A DNA stretch of 64,000 nucleotides from G965199725 sp965199725 (GTDB taxonomy: Bacteria > Pseudomonadota > Gammaproteobacteria > Nitrosococcales > Methylophagaceae). The stretch lies in assembly GCA_965199725.1 (NCBI GenBank), contig OZ241321.1, positions 1,426,001 to 1,490,000 of the forward strand, given 5' to 3'. The stretch's first letter is position 1. Every line of letters begins with the position of its first letter. Both the position numbers and the translations under genes were made by a program. Positions 18,921 through 28,193 of this stretch are shown here, piece by piece. Below the pieces are notes generated by a model. The model did not search any database, had not been told where the DNA came from, and was given only the letters and a program-made list of their open reading frames with translations.

Positions 18921-18922
18921 AG

Positions 18923-21900
18923 TTAAATAGTTTGCCCTTTGCGAAGTGGCTGGCGTTGTTCGGGCTTGGCTTTGTATAAGTTTCCTAATATATCCACATG
19001 GTATTTTTGCAATTGGGCGGTTTTGATACCAAGACTTCGGTGTAAGCCAGGATTTTTAATCTCATTTTCTGATTTGTTCTTATCAGTGCCTTTTTGGGGA
19101 TTGCGGTCGTGTTCATAAATATTAATTTTACCACCTGCAATATCAAAAGTTTGATAATAGCCAGCAATCGTTTGCTTGTTTGATTTGGTGAGTTTTACCC
19201 AATCATTTTTATGGAGACTAAATAAAAATTGGTAACTTTCATCCATTATCTTACGACTGGGTTCTGCTTTCTTGGGTAGGGTATCCCTCACTCTATATGA
19301 TACATAGATTGGCACACCATAATGCTTGCCTTTGTTATCTTGAAATACATCTAAACGAATCATGCTATCCTTATTGGCAATACCACTGCGCACGGGAATG
19401 CCATTTTTACCTTCTTTTTTATTAAGCAATTTAACGTGATGTATAGGCGGGCCTTGCTTGTCCTTTTTGCCTGCCGGCATATACAGGGTAGACTCCTTTA
19501 ATTGCTGTTGATCTAACAGGTCATGATTGCGGCTTTGTTGTTTTTTGAGTGCGTCAGATTTGTCTTGAGAAGGTTTTGATTTTCCCGATGATGAGCTAGA
19601 TTTTAAGTCATCCCATTCCGCTTTATGTTGTTTCTTAAGGTCTTCTTTTTCTTGCTTGTGCTTGGCGTCTCTGTTAGCTTTATTAGTCAACCATTTTTCA
19701 AGCGCCTGCCTCAAACCTTGATTGCGTTTGTCGTTAATGCCCGCAATATTATCTATATCGTTTAGTTTTAGTTTGTCTATGGGTGTTTTGAGTGCTGAGT
19801 AATAAACAGGCAGTCCCTTATCGTTAATTAGTTGGTGAACATCAGACACTGTCACTCTGGCGCGAATAGTTTCTTGATGAGCTGCACCTAATTTGCGTCG
19901 GCTAAGCGCGCGCGAAACTCGCACTTGTTCTAATCTTGTCAGCACATCATTGCGAAAGTTATCCCAAGGACGAGGAAAGTAATTGTCCAGTTGCCGCAAG
20001 CGGGCTATATCAAAAATCTCCCCAGTTTCGGTGTCGCTGTAGTTGTTTCGCACACACTTTAATTCATCCCTTTTGGAATATTCGGCGATACGCTTAATCA
20101 TGCTACGGTTGGTGGCAGCAATTACCGCAGCGTCCATCGCGTGGTGTAAATCACCATCTGAGCGGTTTTTATTAAAGCCCCAGCGGGTGCGCATTAGACC
20201 AGTCACACCACCGCTTAATACGACACAGCGATCCTGCTTGCCATCTGGTTTTTCTCCTGCCCAGATGATGTTTTGCTCAATCATCTCTTTGAGAACACGG
20301 CCCACATATTGGGTGTCTTTCAGGTTACGTTCGCTAAAGTCTTTTGATCCTTCACCAAAATCTTTGCATAAATAACGCCAGCGTTTGGCTTGACGAATTT
20401 TAGGGTTACTTTTAACCCAGTTTTCAAAATTGTGCCAGCGTTCGGATTGTTCATCTTTGCCCATATACTCAAATGGGGTATGGTTACCTTTATTTTGGTT
20501 TTCATGGATGAGCACCAGCGCTTTATTGTTTTGGCTGTTATCATAGCTGCGGCTGTAGGGCAGGATATGATCGACTTGCACATAGCCTGTCTCGGGCAGA
20601 CGCTTTAAGTCAATGGCTTTTTGGCTATAAGCACACTTACCATCTTGCTCACGATACAGACGATATTTTGATAGATCATCTTTTTGTGGTGCTGTGTTAA
20701 AGTGCTCTTGGTATTTTTGAATAGCCTCGTCTTTTTGCTGGCGAAACTCTTTTTGACCTTGTTCAATTTCTTTGCGTTCTTTGTAAGGCTTGTTTAACTC
20801 GCGCCCCATTTCAATATGTATGGCAGCAGGCTTGCCATATTCTTTAATAATGGCATTGATAAGCTTACGCGCTTGATTGAGCGAACGCAAGACTACTGGG
20901 TTACGAATTTGGTTTTTATCAGGTGCGGGAATCTTGCCCGTTTTGTTGCGGTTTTGTGGTTTAACTGAGTGGTGATAACCCGTCTCTTGGCAAGCCTTAT
21001 CATAAGTCAAGCCTTGTTTTTCCATAAAAGGTAGGATTTTATGCAATACTTTCAGCGATAGATGATGATAGGTACTAAACTCACAGTCTAGCACTGCTTC
21101 AATTACTTCAGCTTCAATACCTGCTTCTTGTAGCTGTTCTTTGATGCTACTGTCATCACGATAAGTGGTGAGCACCTTACCAATAGTATCTAATCGTTCA
21201 CGGTTTTGCTTATCTTGCTGCCATTGCGGTTCAAGCTCTGCTTCTTTATAGGCTTTACGCAAGGTATGGAAGGCTTTGGCTTCAAAAATTTTGCCGTCTT
21301 CTGCCTTTTTAGTATCCTCTTTGGTGAGTTCGTATCGTGTGTTGTGATTTTCGTCTTTTTTCTTAGTTTTGCTGTAACTTACTAGATTACATTGGTATTG
21401 TTCATTGAGTCCCAGATGTTTTTTGATTTGAGTAAAATTGACACTGGCTTGCTCAAATGGCAGAATTTTGTAGCTGCCGTTTTTCATCTAAGGTCAGCGG
21501 TCGCCTTTCACCGGTCAAGCCAATTTTCATATTATTGAGCTTATCGTACCAGATAAACCGTTCAGCACTGTGACAAGCTTTAGCTGCGCGATATTCACTC
21601 GGTTCAAAGGTACACTTACCTACCATTTGCGCGATTTGATCGCCGGCAAAAGTCGGCCGGCGCGCCATGAGTAATTTATCTACTGCACTTAAGAATTGAG
21701 CACTCGTATGTCGATTACATTGCTCACGCTGGTGCTCAAACAGTCGTTTCAGTTCAGTTTGCAAATCAGCGCGGTCAACTGTATTGCGGTAGCTACCGCC
21801 CTTATTGCGTTTAGCCTCATAAAAGTCATCATCTTTATAAAACATCTCGCCAATGGTGCGATAGTTTTTAGCTTCCATTTTTTTCTTATTAGTGCTCACG

Positions 21901-22331
21901 CCGCTAAGCATCTTGCCAATATCTTTATCTTTGAGCTCACTTTTGCGGTTAGATTGAAAGCCGCGGTGCTTCACAATGTGGTATAGCACCGTAGCCCATT
22001 CTTTTTTGTCCAGCAGACGATCCAAGCCTTCACTTCTGAGTTGCCAAGGGGATATGTTCAGTCTAAAGGCATCAGGCTTAGCATGATCAATTAAACCTTC
22101 GCGTTTTAACAATCGGCATAGTCTTAACAGCCGATGTGCGCGGCGGCGCAAGCGACGGCGTGATGAACGTGCTTCGCGGCGGATGAGATTAAGCGACTCG
22201 CCATCTTTGGCATTTTCCGCCTTATCAAAGGTGCGAACGTGTAAGCCAAGTATTTTATTATCAGTTAGCAATGCAGCCCCTACTGAGGCAATGCCAAGAT
22301 CAAGACCGAGCGTATAATTTTTTTCTTGCAT
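18923..22331 (-). CDS. cas9: Cas9, type II-C, split by a one-base frameshift
   Basis: This is an RNA-guided DNA endonuclease read in two frames: residues 1-292 from 22331 to 21453, then a second frame from 21487 to 18923 (854 codons). Together about 1135 aa, close to Neisseria-type II-C Cas9. The first part holds RuvC-I (YTLGLDLGIASVG, catalytic Asp11) and an Arg-rich bridge helix (RSSRRRLRRRAHRLLRL). The second holds the rest of the recognition lobe, RuvC-II (IHIEMGREL), HNH (VDHILPYSRSYDNS with catalytic His), RuvC-III (HHAMDAAVIA) and the WED/PAM region. All catalytic residues are present. The total of 3409 nt is one base more than a whole number of codons, so removing one base restores the frame. 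It could be a real lesion, a sequencing error or a two-part Cas9. Confidence 0.95.
21458..21480 (-). other. Frameshift junction in cas9
   Basis: On the coding strand the sequence is CGGCAGCTACAAAATTCTGCC. Dropping one T or one A here joins RPLTLDEKRQLQ directly to LPFEQASVNFTQ, which lines up well with the matching loop of Neisseria Cas9 (RPLTDTERATL, then KLTYAQARKLLGL). Without it the first frame ends nine codons later at TGA. The second frame has its own ATG at 21487, in the overlap. Confidence 0.8.
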
Positions 22332-22354
22332 GATGCGTTTAATTCCTGTATACT
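22326..22354 (+). promoter_or_regulatory. Promoter of the tracrRNA
   Basis: TTGCAT (22326-22331) and TATACT (22349-22354) are spaced by 17 bp and point into the anti-repeat; the start site would be near 22361. The -35 box lies exactly on the start codon of the divergent cas9 gene, so the two units share sequence. Confidence 0.65.
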
Positions 22355-22369
22355 AAGCTTTAAGTGCTT

Positions 22370-22375
22370 ATTATA
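22370..22375 (-). promoter_or_regulatory. Possible repeat-derived -10 box for cas9
   Basis: Read on the minus strand, the tracrRNA anti-repeat is a degenerate copy of the CRISPR repeat (TTGTAG, then CTCTCACCCCGAAAG) and keeps its TATAAT, here the complement of 22370-22375. Transcription would start near 22363 and give cas9 a leader of about 32 nt. No good -35 is present at 17 bp. Confidence 0.45.
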
Positions 22376-22439
22376 CACTTTCGGGGTGAGAGCCGTTACT
22401 ACAATAAGGAAAGCATCTTTATGATGCTGCACCGAATCC

Positions 22440-22488
22440 GCCCGAACCGCTGTTTCAGGTTGTCCCTGCTGCATGTTCGGGCTTTTTT
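22440..22488 (+). terminator. Intrinsic terminator of the tracrRNA
   Basis: GCCCGAAC (22440-22447) pairs perfectly with GTTCGGGC (22475-22482), followed by six T residues. Inside the loop a smaller CAGG/CCTG hairpin is possible. This forms the 3' end of the tracrRNA. Confidence 0.85.
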
Positions 22489-22574
22489 ATATCCGTTTAT
22501 AAACAGTTTATATTGGCTAGATTCCAACGTTTAAGACAGTATCCTTGATATTGGGTGAATTAAGGGAGAGCAAA

Positions 22575-23300
22575 ATGAATATTTTAGTGCTGCAACATAT
22601 CAACATTGAAGATCCTGGCTATATCAAGGATTTGATGCTGGCAGACGGTTTTAATTTAACAACTATTGAATTAGATGAAGGCCAAAAAATACCGGATGAT
22701 TTAACTGGCTTTGATGCTATGTTGTGCATGGGTGGGCCTATGGATACCCATATGGAAGACAGCTATCCCTGGCTAGTTGCAGAAAAGCAAAAAATTGCCC
22801 ATTTTGTTACCGTTTTAGAAAAGCCATTTTTAGGATTTTGTCTTGGCGCGCAACTTTTAGGTGAAGTATTGGGTGGCCGTATTGTTAAGTCTAGATTGCC
22901 TGAGATAGGTGTACTTGATATAACGATGGCAGATGAAGCAAATGATGATTTTTTATTTGCTGATTTTGCTGGCAAATTAAAAGTATTACAGTGGCATTCT
23001 TATGAAGTATCTGCTTTAGACAATGATGTTACTATTTTAGCTAGTTCACCCGTCACTCAATATCAAGTTTTTCGTTATAAAGAACATGCTTACGGTATCC
23101 AGTTCCATATAGAGGTAAGAGAAGACACGGTTAGGCAATGGTCACAGGTACCTGAATATAAAAAAGCGCTGGAAGATACGATTGGCGCTGACGGTTTGCC
23201 CAAACTTGAGAAAGCGCATATGGCTAATATTGCCAGTATCAATCAATACTGTAATAAGTTATATCAGCAATTTAAAAAACTCATCAATCATGCCGCTTAA
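22575..23300 (+). CDS. Class I glutamine amidotransferase-like protein
   Basis: A 241-aa protein of the GuaA-like type 1 amidotransferase group. The catalytic Cys is in GFCLGAQLLGE (about residue 95), and the His/Glu pair is in YGIQFHIEVRE (about residue 177). The oxyanion region is CMGGPMDTH. It is freestanding, with no synthetase domain, so it may be a gamma-glutamyl hydrolase or peptidase-like enzyme rather than GMP synthetase; the substrate is unknown. I chose the ATG at 22575, preceded by AGGGAGAG, over an in-frame start 30 bp upstream. It lies 86 bp after the tracrRNA terminator. Confidence 0.88.
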   Translation: MNILVLQHINIEDPGYIKDLMLADGFNLTTIELDEGQKIPDDLTGFDAMLCMGGPMDTHMEDSYPWLVAEKQKIAHFVTVLEKPFLGFCLGAQLLGEVLGGRIVKSRLPEIGVLDITMADEANDDFLFADFAGKLKVLQWHSYEVSALDNDVTILASSPVTQYQVFRYKEHAYGIQFHIEVREDTVRQWSQVPEYKKALEDTIGADGLPKLEKAHMANIASINQYCNKLYQQFKKLINHAA

Positions 23301-23321
23301 ACAGTATACTTATCCTGTATG

Positions 23322-24131
23322 CTACTGACTATAAAGCGCTGCTTTAACTTTAAGGACATTGCTTTTGAGGTGGTTTAAGTTGATGGTGCCAATCATCACG
23401 CTGGTTACCGCGGGGTGGTGGTAAATAAAATTAAAATTAGTTTGTAGGTTAATTGTCTGGGTAGATGCTAGGTGGCCGCTGGCAAGAGCTTTTTTGATAA
23501 AAATACCCTTGTTGGTTAATGTCGCTTTATCAAGCACTGTTTGTTCATCCTGATAGTTAATATGATAAGCAACCATGACTAGATCAGCATCATTTAAAGC
23601 CAGTAGGCCGCCTGCTACTGTTTTGGTTGATATGCCAACTGCCCTGATAAGACCCTGTTTTTTAAGTGTGTTTAATGTTTCCAGTGCACCATGCTTATTG
23701 ATAACTGCTTCATCGTTACCATCAGAGTGGATCAGGACAATATCCAGCACAGTGCGCTTTAAATTTTTTAAGCTTTGCTTAACGCTGGCAGTGATATAGT
23801 CAGGGCTAAAATTATAAGATGATTGTCCTGTTTTCGGATCAAATATTTCACCCGCTTTAGTGGCGATGACAAAATCGTGTGGTTGTTGTGATAACAGCTT
23901 ACCTAAACGTTTTTCACTATTGCCGTAGGCAGGGGCGGTATCAAGCAGATTAATGCCTGAATCCCATGCTGTATGGAGTAGCGTTAATACCTCATAGTCA
24001 TCTGGAATGGTAAAGCCTTCAGGATATTTAACGGCGGTATCGCGACCAATTTTTACTGTACCTAATCCTAATGGTGAGACTGACACCCCAGTTTGGGCAA
24101 TTTGTTTGCGATCATTTAAGTGTATTGTCAT
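23322..24131 (-). CDS. Aldo/keto reductase
   Basis: A 269-aa NADPH-dependent oxidoreductase of the AKR superfamily. The catalytic tetrad is visible: Asp and Tyr in LLDTAPAYGNSE, Lys in VIATKAGE and His in IVLIHSDGN. It is somewhat shorter than typical AKRs (about 300 aa) because the C-terminal loops are reduced. Its start overlaps the stop of the FAD oxidoreductase gene by 4 bp (ATGA), so the two are coupled. The substrate is unknown. Confidence 0.92.
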   Translation of the reverse strand: MTIHLNDRKQIAQTGVSVSPLGLGTVKIGRDTAVKYPEGFTIPDDYEVLTLLHTAWDSGINLLDTAPAYGNSEKRLGKLLSQQPHDFVIATKAGEIFDPKTGQSSYNFSPDYITASVKQSLKNLKRTVLDIVLIHSDGNDEAVINKHGALETLNTLKKQGLIRAVGISTKTVAGGLLALNDADLVMVAYHINYQDEQTVLDKATLTNKGIFIKKALASGHLASTQTINLQTNFNFIYHHPAVTSVMIGTINLNHLKSNVLKVKAALYSQ

Positions 24132-25321
24132 TGAAAGGCGTTATTCCACAAAGGTTGTCCCATTTTTGCCGGTGGTAGTGGCATGAAAAAAGCATGCTTT
24201 TGCGCATGTAGCTTGTGTTCGGTCAGTCTGGTAATGACCTTATCAGCAAGATTAGGCGCTAGGGCAAGTTTGGTGGGCCAGGCAATATGCACATTGTTGC
24301 TTGACTTAATAAAAGCAGTATCAGGTCGTGTTAGTTTAAATTGTTTTGGTTCGGCACGGTTAACTACATGCGTTGCCCATTCAAGTTCAGGTAGCTTAAG
24401 CCACGGCAGAATATCAGCTAATAACTGTTGTGTATTGCGGGTAACTTCAATAGCAGATTGACCAACGCCTTGTTCGGCAATATCGCCACCAATATACCAG
24501 ATAATATTGCCATCTTCTGCTATGTGGCTGGTAATTGTCGCCACCGGTTTTGAGCCTGATCCTAAGTTATGCGCATACAGCTTTGGCAGTGGCTGCTGGC
24601 TATTTTTCGCTTTGCATAGCACCATGTGCAGTGGCCTGATTTGCATGACTGGTTTGTTGATGCCAAGCTTTTCCATCAGCGTTTGATTACCTTCTCCAGC
24701 GGTAAGCACAAAGTGTTGGGCGCGGATTTGTATATTGCTACCCAGTGCTACTGCTTGTAAGCCCGCTTTATTTTGTTGCCAGGCAATTTTACTGCCTTCT
24801 GCTATGTGTATGATACGGTGCTGCCATGGTTCAGCAAGGCTTGCCAGTACACTGGTGACATCCAGCACAGGTTCATCAAGCTGGTATAGCGCGCCTTTGA
24901 ATTTAGCATGTTGAAATATTGCCGGTCGGTCAGTTTTGGTAATTGCCTTTATGCGACCACGCAACTTTTTGCTGGCAAAAAATGCCAGCATTTTTGCTGA
25001 TAACTGCCCTGTTGACCACAGCAGTTGATGGCGACTGAGTACATTGGCCCCAGTTAAGTCAGTATCACCTTTGCCAGCAAGACAGGCTTGCCAGCGTGCA
25101 GGCATTGTGCTAATCGCCTGACTTGCGTTAGATAAAATACCATTTAATGCGTATTTAACACCGCCATGAATAATGCCCTGAGCACTCAAAGTTTGGCCAC
25201 TGCCAATAGTTTTGTGTTCCAGCAATAAGGCATTAAAGCCCATCTGGTTAAGACGATTGTGCAGCCACAAGCCAGCAATGCCTGCACCAATAATAACGAC
25301 ATCAGCAGTGATCTGCTGCAT
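24128..25321 (-). CDS. FAD-dependent oxidoreductase (DAO family)
   Basis: A 397-aa flavoenzyme. The N-terminal Rossmann motif is VVIIGAGIAGLWLHNRL (residues 9-25), followed by LLLEHKTIGSGQTLSAQGIIHGG, the second FAD contact typical of the DadA/GlpD-like DAO fold. It may oxidise an amine, amino acid or glycerol-like substrate; nothing in the sequence decides. It is followed by the aldo/keto reductase through an ATGA overlap and lies 10 bp after gmhA on the same strand. A three-gene minus-strand operon gmhA-DAO-AKR is likely. Confidence 0.88.
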   Translation of the reverse strand: MQQITADVVIIGAGIAGLWLHNRLNQMGFNALLLEHKTIGSGQTLSAQGIIHGGVKYALNGILSNASQAISTMPARWQACLAGKGDTDLTGANVLSRHQLLWSTGQLSAKMLAFFASKKLRGRIKAITKTDRPAIFQHAKFKGALYQLDEPVLDVTSVLASLAEPWQHRIIHIAEGSKIAWQQNKAGLQAVALGSNIQIRAQHFVLTAGEGNQTLMEKLGINKPVMQIRPLHMVLCKAKNSQQPLPKLYAHNLGSGSKPVATITSHIAEDGNIIWYIGGDIAEQGVGQSAIEVTRNTQQLLADILPWLKLPELEWATHVVNRAEPKQFKLTRPDTAFIKSSNNVHIAWPTKLALAPNLADKVITRLTEHKLHAQKHAFFMPLPPAKMGQPLWNNAFQ

Positions 25322-25331
25322 AACCGATACC

Positions 25332-25889
25332 TTAATTATAATGTTCGTCTATGGCTTCGCACAGCCAGTGACCGACAATCATATAACCTTCCTGTATTCT
25401 TGCAGTCTCATCCGATGGTATACAGATACAATGATCTGTCAGTCCAATAAGTTGTCCTCCGCCTTGACCAGTAAAAGCGTAAGTCAGGCAACTACATTTG
25501 TTGGCAGTTTTAATGCCATTGATAACATTGTCGCTATTGCCTGATGTTGATAACCCAATGGCAATATCGCCCTCTTTTGCCAATGCCTGAATTTGACGGT
25601 CAAATAAAGTAGCAAAACTATAGTCATTACCATGTGCGGTGATGATTGATGTGTCGGTTGTCAGCGCAATAGCAGCTAAGGGTGCACGTTCTTTACGGTA
25701 GCGCACAACAAACTCTGCTGCCAGATGCTGTGCATCAGCAGCACTACCGCCATTACCAAAAAAGAGTATTTTATTGCCAGTGTTCAGGCACTCTATAATG
25801 CTGTTGACGAGCGCATTTACTTGCGATTCAAGAGAAGATAGCTTTATAGCCATATTATGATGGCGCGTCAGCGTTGAATTAAATGACAT
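25332..25889 (-). CDS. gmhA: Sedoheptulose 7-phosphate isomerase GmhA-like SIS protein
   Basis: A 185-aa SIS-domain protein. It has the sugar-phosphate loop GNGGSAADAQHLAAEF and the active-site helix ETARIQEGYMIVGHWLCEAID with the conserved Glu and His of GmhA. GmhA makes D-glycero-manno-heptose 7-phosphate, the first step of heptose synthesis for the LPS core; the kinase cluster beside it fits this. I chose the ATG at 25889, preceded by AAGGGG at 7 nt, over the one at 25919, which has no ribosome site. DiaA, a SIS relative, is the main alternative. Confidence 0.85.
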   Translation of the reverse strand: MSFNSTLTRHHNMAIKLSSLESQVNALVNSIIECLNTGNKILFFGNGGSAADAQHLAAEFVVRYRKERAPLAAIALTTDTSIITAHGNDYSFATLFDRQIQALAKEGDIAIGLSTSGNSDNVINGIKTANKCSCLTYAFTGQGGGQLIGLTDHCICIPSDETARIQEGYMIVGHWLCEAIDEHYN

Positions 25890-25987
25890 TATGTTACCCC
25901 TTGATGGGCAATTAAGCATATTTACTGGTGTTTTGTTAGGCTAGTGTAGCAAAATACATTAATAACAAAAACAATCTATTTATCTTT

Positions 25988-26785
25988 ATGCCAAATACCA
26001 TCCAGTTTTTGCGAACAGACCTTGCTAGCCTATGGCAGGGAGAAGATATTTTTGCCGTGGTGCAGCGGTTAAAGGGTGAGATATTTCGCCATAAGGAGGG
26101 CAGACAGACATTAAGATTTATTTTGGCAGATAAGTTTTTTTTTGTTAAGCGACATCAAGGTATTGGCTGGCTGGAAATCATTAAAAGTATTTTGCAATGG
26201 CGTATACCAGTCATCAGTGCTAAAAACGAATGGCAAGCTATTCAATTTCTTCAGTCTTATGGTATTGATACCTTAACGATAGCAGGATACGGAGAACGTG
26301 GCATCAATCCAGCAAAAAAACAGTCATTTCTGATTACAGACGAAATGATAGATACCATGAGTCTTGAGTATCTTGGCAGGCAATGGCGGCAATATCCGCC
26401 CAGCTATGCCAGCAAGAAACTGTTAATTGATAAATTGGCAGTGATTGCCAAAGTGATGCATGAAAATGGTATGAATCATCGTGATTTTTATCTGTGTCAC
26501 TTCTTATTAGATAAGTCGTTTGCTGAGCATAATACAATCAAATCTGATACACGATTATTTTTAATTGATTTGCATCGCGCCCAGATTCGGCAGAAAACGC
26601 CAACAAGATGGATCATAAAAGATTTAGGCGGATTGCTGTTTTCGGCGCTTGGTGTGCCATTAACCCAGCGTGATTTATGGCGATTTATGATGGTTTATTC
26701 TGGACTGCCTTTACGTGAACTTTTGACCAAACATAGTCAATTTTGGATTAATGTGCAAAAGCGTGCTAATAATATGCAGAAATAA
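25988..26785 (+). CDS. waaP: LPS core heptose(I) kinase WaaP/RfaP
   Basis: A 265-aa kinase-like protein that phosphorylates the first heptose of the inner core. The ATP-binding Lys lies in LADKFFFVKRH and the catalytic block is MHENGMNHRDFYLCHFLL (about residues 158-175), followed by LFLIDLHRAQIRQ, where Asp is the metal ligand. This NHRDFYLCHFL signature is diagnostic for WaaP. It opens a plus-strand pair with the tandem kinase and is divergent from gmhA across 98 bp. Confidence 0.95.
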   Translation: MPNTIQFLRTDLASLWQGEDIFAVVQRLKGEIFRHKEGRQTLRFILADKFFFVKRHQGIGWLEIIKSILQWRIPVISAKNEWQAIQFLQSYGIDTLTIAGYGERGINPAKKQSFLITDEMIDTMSLEYLGRQWRQYPPSYASKKLLIDKLAVIAKVMHENGMNHRDFYLCHFLLDKSFAEHNTIKSDTRLFLIDLHRAQIRQKTPTRWIIKDLGGLLFSALGVPLTQRDLWRFMMVYSGLPLRELLTKHSQFWINVQKRANNMQK

Positions 26786-26789
26786 TATT

Positions 26790-28193
26790 ATGCTAGATAA
26801 TACTACAAACAGTCAGCTTAATGCGTTTTTTCAGGGTAAAAATATTAATATGCCGGTTGATTTAATTATTAGTGATCGGCATTATCAGTGTACAGAGGTA
26901 TTGCGCTTATTGCCAAAAAAAAGACTGGTGGTAAAAGCGCAGGATGATAATGGCAATCAGCAGGTTATTAAGCTATTTGCTAAACAGAAAAAAGGTAGGA
27001 TCGGGTTTAGCCAAGAGCAGCGGGGATACCAATTAGCAAAGTGCACCGACGTTAATGTACCGCAGTTAATAATTGCATCAACTATTGCGCCAGCTTGCTA
27101 TGCTATTGTTTATCAGTATTTGAAGAATAGTCAATCTTTTACTGATGACAAAAAAACACTTGCGCTTTATGGTGATGCGTTGATTACCATGGCGGCCATG
27201 CTGCATAAAGCTGGGATTTATCAAGCAGATTTTCATCTAAATAATATACTCATTGTTGCCGAAACTTTGTATCTTATTGATTTTTCCGCTATTAAGCAGC
27301 AGGGAATGTATTTAGATAAGTTCACCAGTCTTGCTAATTTGGCGATGTTGGTCGCGCAGTTTAAACCTTGCGAGCAGCAGCTACTCATTGATCGCTTGCC
27401 ACAATATTACAAACTACGAGCATGGCAGTTTAATGCTGATGAAGATAAGCAATTTAATGTCTATGTACACAAAGCCTGGCACAGGCGTAAAGCTAACTAT
27501 TTAAGTAAAAAGTTTCGTGATTGCTCAATGACAGCATACCGTAAAATATGCTGGCTGGAATATGGTTTTTGTCGCGATTTTTTTAATCAGGCAGGTGAGT
27601 CTTTTATCAAAAATATTGATCTTATTATGGCAACTGGGCAGGTATTAAAAGCAGGCAATTCCACCACTATTGTTGCTGTAGAGTATGCTGATAAAAAGTT
27701 GGTTATAAAGCGATACAATATTAAGGGGTTTTATCATTTTTTATCACGGTGTTGCCGCCGCAGTCGTGCTGCTGTTTCTTGGCGCAACAGCAATTTATTA
27801 CAACTATTGGGTATCGCTACGCCCAAGTCGCTTGGCTTTATTGAAAAGCGGATTGGCTGGTTTAGATCAGCAGCTTATCTGGTCAGTGAAAAAAGTGATG
27901 GTAAGACCATAGCAATCGTGTTTGGTGACAGACTGCCTACTGATAGTGAACAGTATCAACTTAGAAATATATTCACCATGCTTAAAAAATATCACATCAG
28001 CCATGGCGACTTAAAAGCGAGTAATTTACTTGTCAATAACAAGGGCAGAATTGAGTTAATTGATCTAGACGCAATGAAGGAACATGCAACTAAGAGCAAT
28101 TTTTTGCGTGCATTTGATAAAGATAAAAATCGTTTTTGTCGCAATTGGCAGAAGCCAGCATTAGCTCAATTATGCCGCGATATTATTTCCTGA
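26790..28193 (+). CDS. Tandem LPS kinase-like protein (two kinase domains)
   Basis: A 467-aa protein with two kinase-like domains. The first, about residues 25-230, has VIKLFAKQ as its Lys strand, GIYQADFHLNNILI as its catalytic loop (QAD instead of HRD) and LYLIDFSAIK. The second, about residues 250-467, has LVIKRYNIKGFYHFL, YHISHGDLKASNLLV and IELIDLDAMKE. Both keep the catalytic Asp, the Asn and the metal-binding Asp. The pattern resembles the long kinase of the Pseudomonas core cluster, where it lies near waaP and a carbamoyltransferase; this comparison is from memory. I chose the ATG at 26790, 5 bp after waaP, over a longer frame. Its end overlaps the convergent GT2 gene by 11 bp. Confidence 0.85.
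   Translation: MLDNTTNSQLNAFFQGKNINMPVDLIISDRHYQCTEVLRLLPKKRLVVKAQDDNGNQQVIKLFAKQKKGRIGFSQEQRGYQLAKCTDVNVPQLIIASTIAPACYAIVYQYLKNSQSFTDDKKTLALYGDALITMAAMLHKAGIYQADFHLNNILIVAETLYLIDFSAIKQQGMYLDKFTSLANLAMLVAQFKPCEQQLLIDRLPQYYKLRAWQFNADEDKQFNVYVHKAWHRRKANYLSKKFRDCSMTAYRKICWLEYGFCRDFFNQAGESFIKNIDLIMATGQVLKAGNSTTIVAVEYADKKLVIKRYNIKGFYHFLSRCCRRSRAAVSWRNSNLLQLLGIATPKSLGFIEKRIGWFRSAAYLVSEKSDGKTIAIVFGDRLPTDSEQYQLRNIFTMLKKYHISHGDLKASNLLVNNKGRIELIDLDAMKEHATKSNFLRAFDKDKNRFCRNWQKPALAQLCRDIIS

Larger units (their letters stand above)
22361..22488 (+). ncRNA. tracrRNA of the II-C system
   Basis: The anti-repeat CGGGGTGAGAGCCGTTACTACAAT (key parts at about 22381-22403) pairs with the first 24 bases of the repeat as an 11-bp and an 8-bp helix flanking a bulge, the same layout as Neisseria. 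It is followed by AAGG, a small AGCATC/GATGCT hairpin, and a terminator. The shared core GAGANCCGTTNCTACAATAAGG matches the known Neisseria tracrRNA closely. The gene is divergent from cas9. The length of about 128 nt assumes the start site near 22361. Confidence 0.88.

Noticed and set aside
18923..22331. Programmed frameshifting in cas9
   Set aside because: The junction CTACAAAATTC has only a run of four A, and no canonical slippery heptamer or strong downstream stem was seen; a mutation or sequencing error is more likely.
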